The notes under the pieces were generated by a model. The model was not told the origin of the DNA. It did no database searches and was given only the letters and a program-made list of their open reading frames with translations. Of a DNA stretch of 64,000 nt, positions 62,005-64,000 are shown piece by piece. The stretch comes from Chionis minor. Taxonomy: Eukaryota; Chordata; Aves; Charadriiformes; Chionididae. The stretch lies in contig VZSF01006845.1 in assembly GCA_013398295.1 (NCBI GenBank), forward strand, positions 129,912 through 193,911, read 5' to 3'. Position 1 is the first letter of the stretch. Every line of letters starts with the position of its first letter. Made by a program: the position numbers and the translations under genes.

Positions 62005-62356
62005 GGATAATGGCAACGTAGTTTGGCTTCTTTCTACATGCTGAAGCTTTTCACACTCTATGCATGCTTTCAAGGAGGAGACTGTCCGCGAGAGGTTGCA
62101 GCTGTAACACAGCAAGAGCGCAGCCACAAATTTAGATTTCAACCGATGAGACGAGGCAATACTACCTGTACGGACCACATGATGAGACGGAACTAAAATT
62201 AACTGATTTGCAAATGCCCTAAGGGTCAAGAGACTGAGTTCAAAAACAAACACCGAAACTAAAAGTATGGATGAGAGAGATCTGAGCAGAATAGCTTTTG
62301 AATTGGCAACCTGGTTTGCTCTGGAGAGGTTTTTCAGAGACATTTTGGTGAAGGAA

Positions 62357-62580
62357 TGGGACTTAAACTGCAACAGGCGGGATCTTAGAAATACTGTTAA
62401 AAAAGCAAGGTGCTAGGCTGATCACCCAGAAAGGTCACGCAATCTGCTTCGTTGGAGGTTCTTAAAAATAGGTGAGACAGACGTCTGCCAGAGTTGGTTT
62501 GAAAAGAGTAGTTTTTTCCTTGAGGTAGTGAAATGGATTACACGAGCTCGTAAGGTCCTCTAAAGCCCTCGTTTCTATGA
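62357..62580 (+). mobile_element. Old CR1 LINE, 3' end fragment, plus orientation
   Basis: The order of blocks follows the CR1 3' region: gacttaaactgcaacagg, a diverged isolated-codon stretch, then gttggaggttcttaaaaata, gacagacgtctgccagagtt and finally gtaaggtcctctaaagccct with ctcgtttctatgac at the end. The last block corresponds to the typical aaggtcccttccagccc...ttctatga terminus. The copy is clearly more diverged than the one at 25945, so it is an older insertion. It has no coding capacity. Confidence 0.7.
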
Positions 62581-64000
62581 CAGCAAGTCACAGAAAATAC
62601 TACTATGATTTAAAGAACTTGGGATAAAAAGGAGGCTAAATCTTAACGTGTAATTAAGAAGGAGACAAAAAAAGAGAGCAGAAAATTAAAATGCAGAGGG
62701 GGAAAAAAGAGAAAAAAATGTCTTGTGAGTTGGGAAGTGAGCTGAGAGCCAGATTTAGCCACTGCAGAGCAGAGCTGCCCCAGCACTTGCACTGCCCATC
62801 AGTTCAGAAAGTTTGGGGCCACTAATACCAAAAATAAGGCACAGCAAAGGGTGGGGAAGCACCTTGCCATGCTGAAAGGTAGAAAGCCTTTGGCTTGCTA
62901 TCCAGTGGGATTTTTCATCCACTCAGACTGGGATGGAAACTCAAAGAAAAAATTTACTAAGATGAACAAGCTCTGCTTTGACACAGCTGGCTTACAAGCG
63001 AGCTTACACACAGCCACTTTGGACACTTATTTGACCCCCTTTGCGTGATGTTTATGGCTAAACAAAACCACCCCTGTCACAAAGCCACAGACAACTGTCA
63101 CAATTAGCATTCAACTGGAACACATTGAATTCTGCACAACTATGATTTCTTGCATTTCGCCTTTTAAAAGAAAGAGTGCTAACTACAGGTTCCCATCTGT
63201 TTCAACTGGATTCAGTATTTGCTTCTGTAATGTGCCTGTCCCCTAAACCTGGAAATTAGAAATACTTTTCATGATGGGCTTTCCCACTGTCCCTGCTGCC
63301 CAGGATTAATATTCTGATGAATAAACCAACATCATTCCACAAAGCAAATGGTAACTTGACTACTCTATAGATAGCGTAGGATATACCGAGACTACCCTTT
63401 CTGAAATAATTGCTATCACTAATTTATTTAAACTCTGTTCCAGCACCAAGTGTGTCAGAAGTCTGAATTTTTCTGTGGTGTTATAGTTGTGCGATTTGTA
63501 AGATATAACAAAATCTTTTAAGGTAAGATGTCGCACAAAGTAATAACACATTCCAGGCAGTAAAATAATCAATGACTAAATAAATCAACAGCATGAAAAG
63601 TTAAAAACAGCTTCAGCAGAAGGGAGACTGAAGTGTGGCGGCTGGGAGCACAGGGTGGTGGATATCTCCTAACAGGTGGGTCGAAGAAACCACAATGCAC
63701 CAACGTATGGATGCGCAGAACCACTCAGGCTTGAACGCAGAGCAACTCGAATGCAAGACACAGATGTATTCACAAGACACAGCAAATGCAACATGTTCGG
63801 GTATGTTTCACTGGCTGCACAGATGATGCAGAGCGGCTCTCCATGGATGCAGCTACCACTTGCCTGGGATTTCTAGGCGTTCTGCCATTTCCAATGGGAA
63901 ATAACACAGGAGTAACGATTTGAGGAAAAATGGTTGACTGTTCATTGCCTGAACAATGAACAATGTCTCCCTGGAGGGAGACAGGCTGAAATATCCCCAA

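Larger units (their letters stand above)
60791..64000 (-). other. Upstream intron or 5' flank of DIS3L2
   Basis: The acceptor at 60790 means transcription starts upstream, but I could not place a non-coding first exon. There is no strong CpG island such as would mark a housekeeping promoter. A mildly CpG-containing stretch near 61850-62020 includes TGACGTAA at 61997-62004. A CR1 copy occupies about 62357-62580. No other gene is recognisable; in particular there is no natriuretic peptide gene (NPPC), which lies upstream of DIS3L2 in mammals. Confidence 0.6.

Noticed and set aside
1..64000. Prokaryotic features: operons, ribosome binding sites, CRISPR, insertion sequences, phage genes
   Set aside because: The only supported coding sequence is split by GT-AG introns, the repeats are vertebrate LINEs and microsatellites, and no bacterial gene families are seen.
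60791..64000. Search for an upstream neighbour (natriuretic peptide C gene, NPPC) and for a CpG-island promoter
   Set aside because: No sequence resembling the CNP ring peptide and no dense CpG island were found.

Overview
The window is vertebrate nuclear DNA, almost certainly from a bird. It is AT-rich and mostly non-coding, with short exons bounded by GT/AG splice sites. It also carries remnants of CR1 LINEs, including a piece near 25945-26087 that closely resembles the 3' end of avian CR1. There is no operon, phage, plasmid, CRISPR or other prokaryotic structure.

One gene explains all the coding sequence I can support: the 5' half of DIS3L2 on the minus strand. DIS3L2 is the cytoplasmic, exosome-independent 3'-5' exoribonuclease that degrades oligouridylated RNAs such as uridylated pre-let-7. 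Seven coding exons read from high to low coordinates: 60683-60632 (start codon), 60330-60188, 54343-54290, 50106-50005, 19827-19593, 7120-7014 and 5825-5578. All junctions have acceptor AG and donor GT, and the phases join into one open frame of 313 complete codons plus two bases. This covers the N-terminal tail, the first cold-shock domain (CSD1), the acidic linker and the start of the second cold-shock domain (CSD2). The catalytic RNB domain and the S1 domain were not found and should lie beyond position 1 of the window.

Layout: 1-5577 is the 3'-most, incomplete intron. Positions 5578-7120 hold exons 7 and 6. Positions 7121-19592 are a 12.5 kb intron with a candidate micro-exon, a CpG-rich patch and a diverged direct repeat. 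Exon 5 is at 19593-19827. Positions 19828-50004 are a 30 kb intron with most of the CR1 remnants, a sequencing N in a poly-T run, and several unexplained open frames. Exons 4, 3, 2 and 1 lie between 50005 and 60683. Positions 60684-60790 are a 5' UTR stretch behind a splice acceptor, and 60791-64000 is the upstream intron or 5' flank with one CR1 copy. The first non-coding exon and the main promoter were not found.

I did not find a previously undescribed system. The points most worth a second look are the weakly conserved exon 6, the in-frame candidate micro-exon at 7311-7322, the frame-preserving exon 5+6 pair that encodes the acidic linker, the diverged 0.16 kb repeat pair at 15.2/16.0 kb, and an unrecognised plus-strand open frame at 42142-42501.
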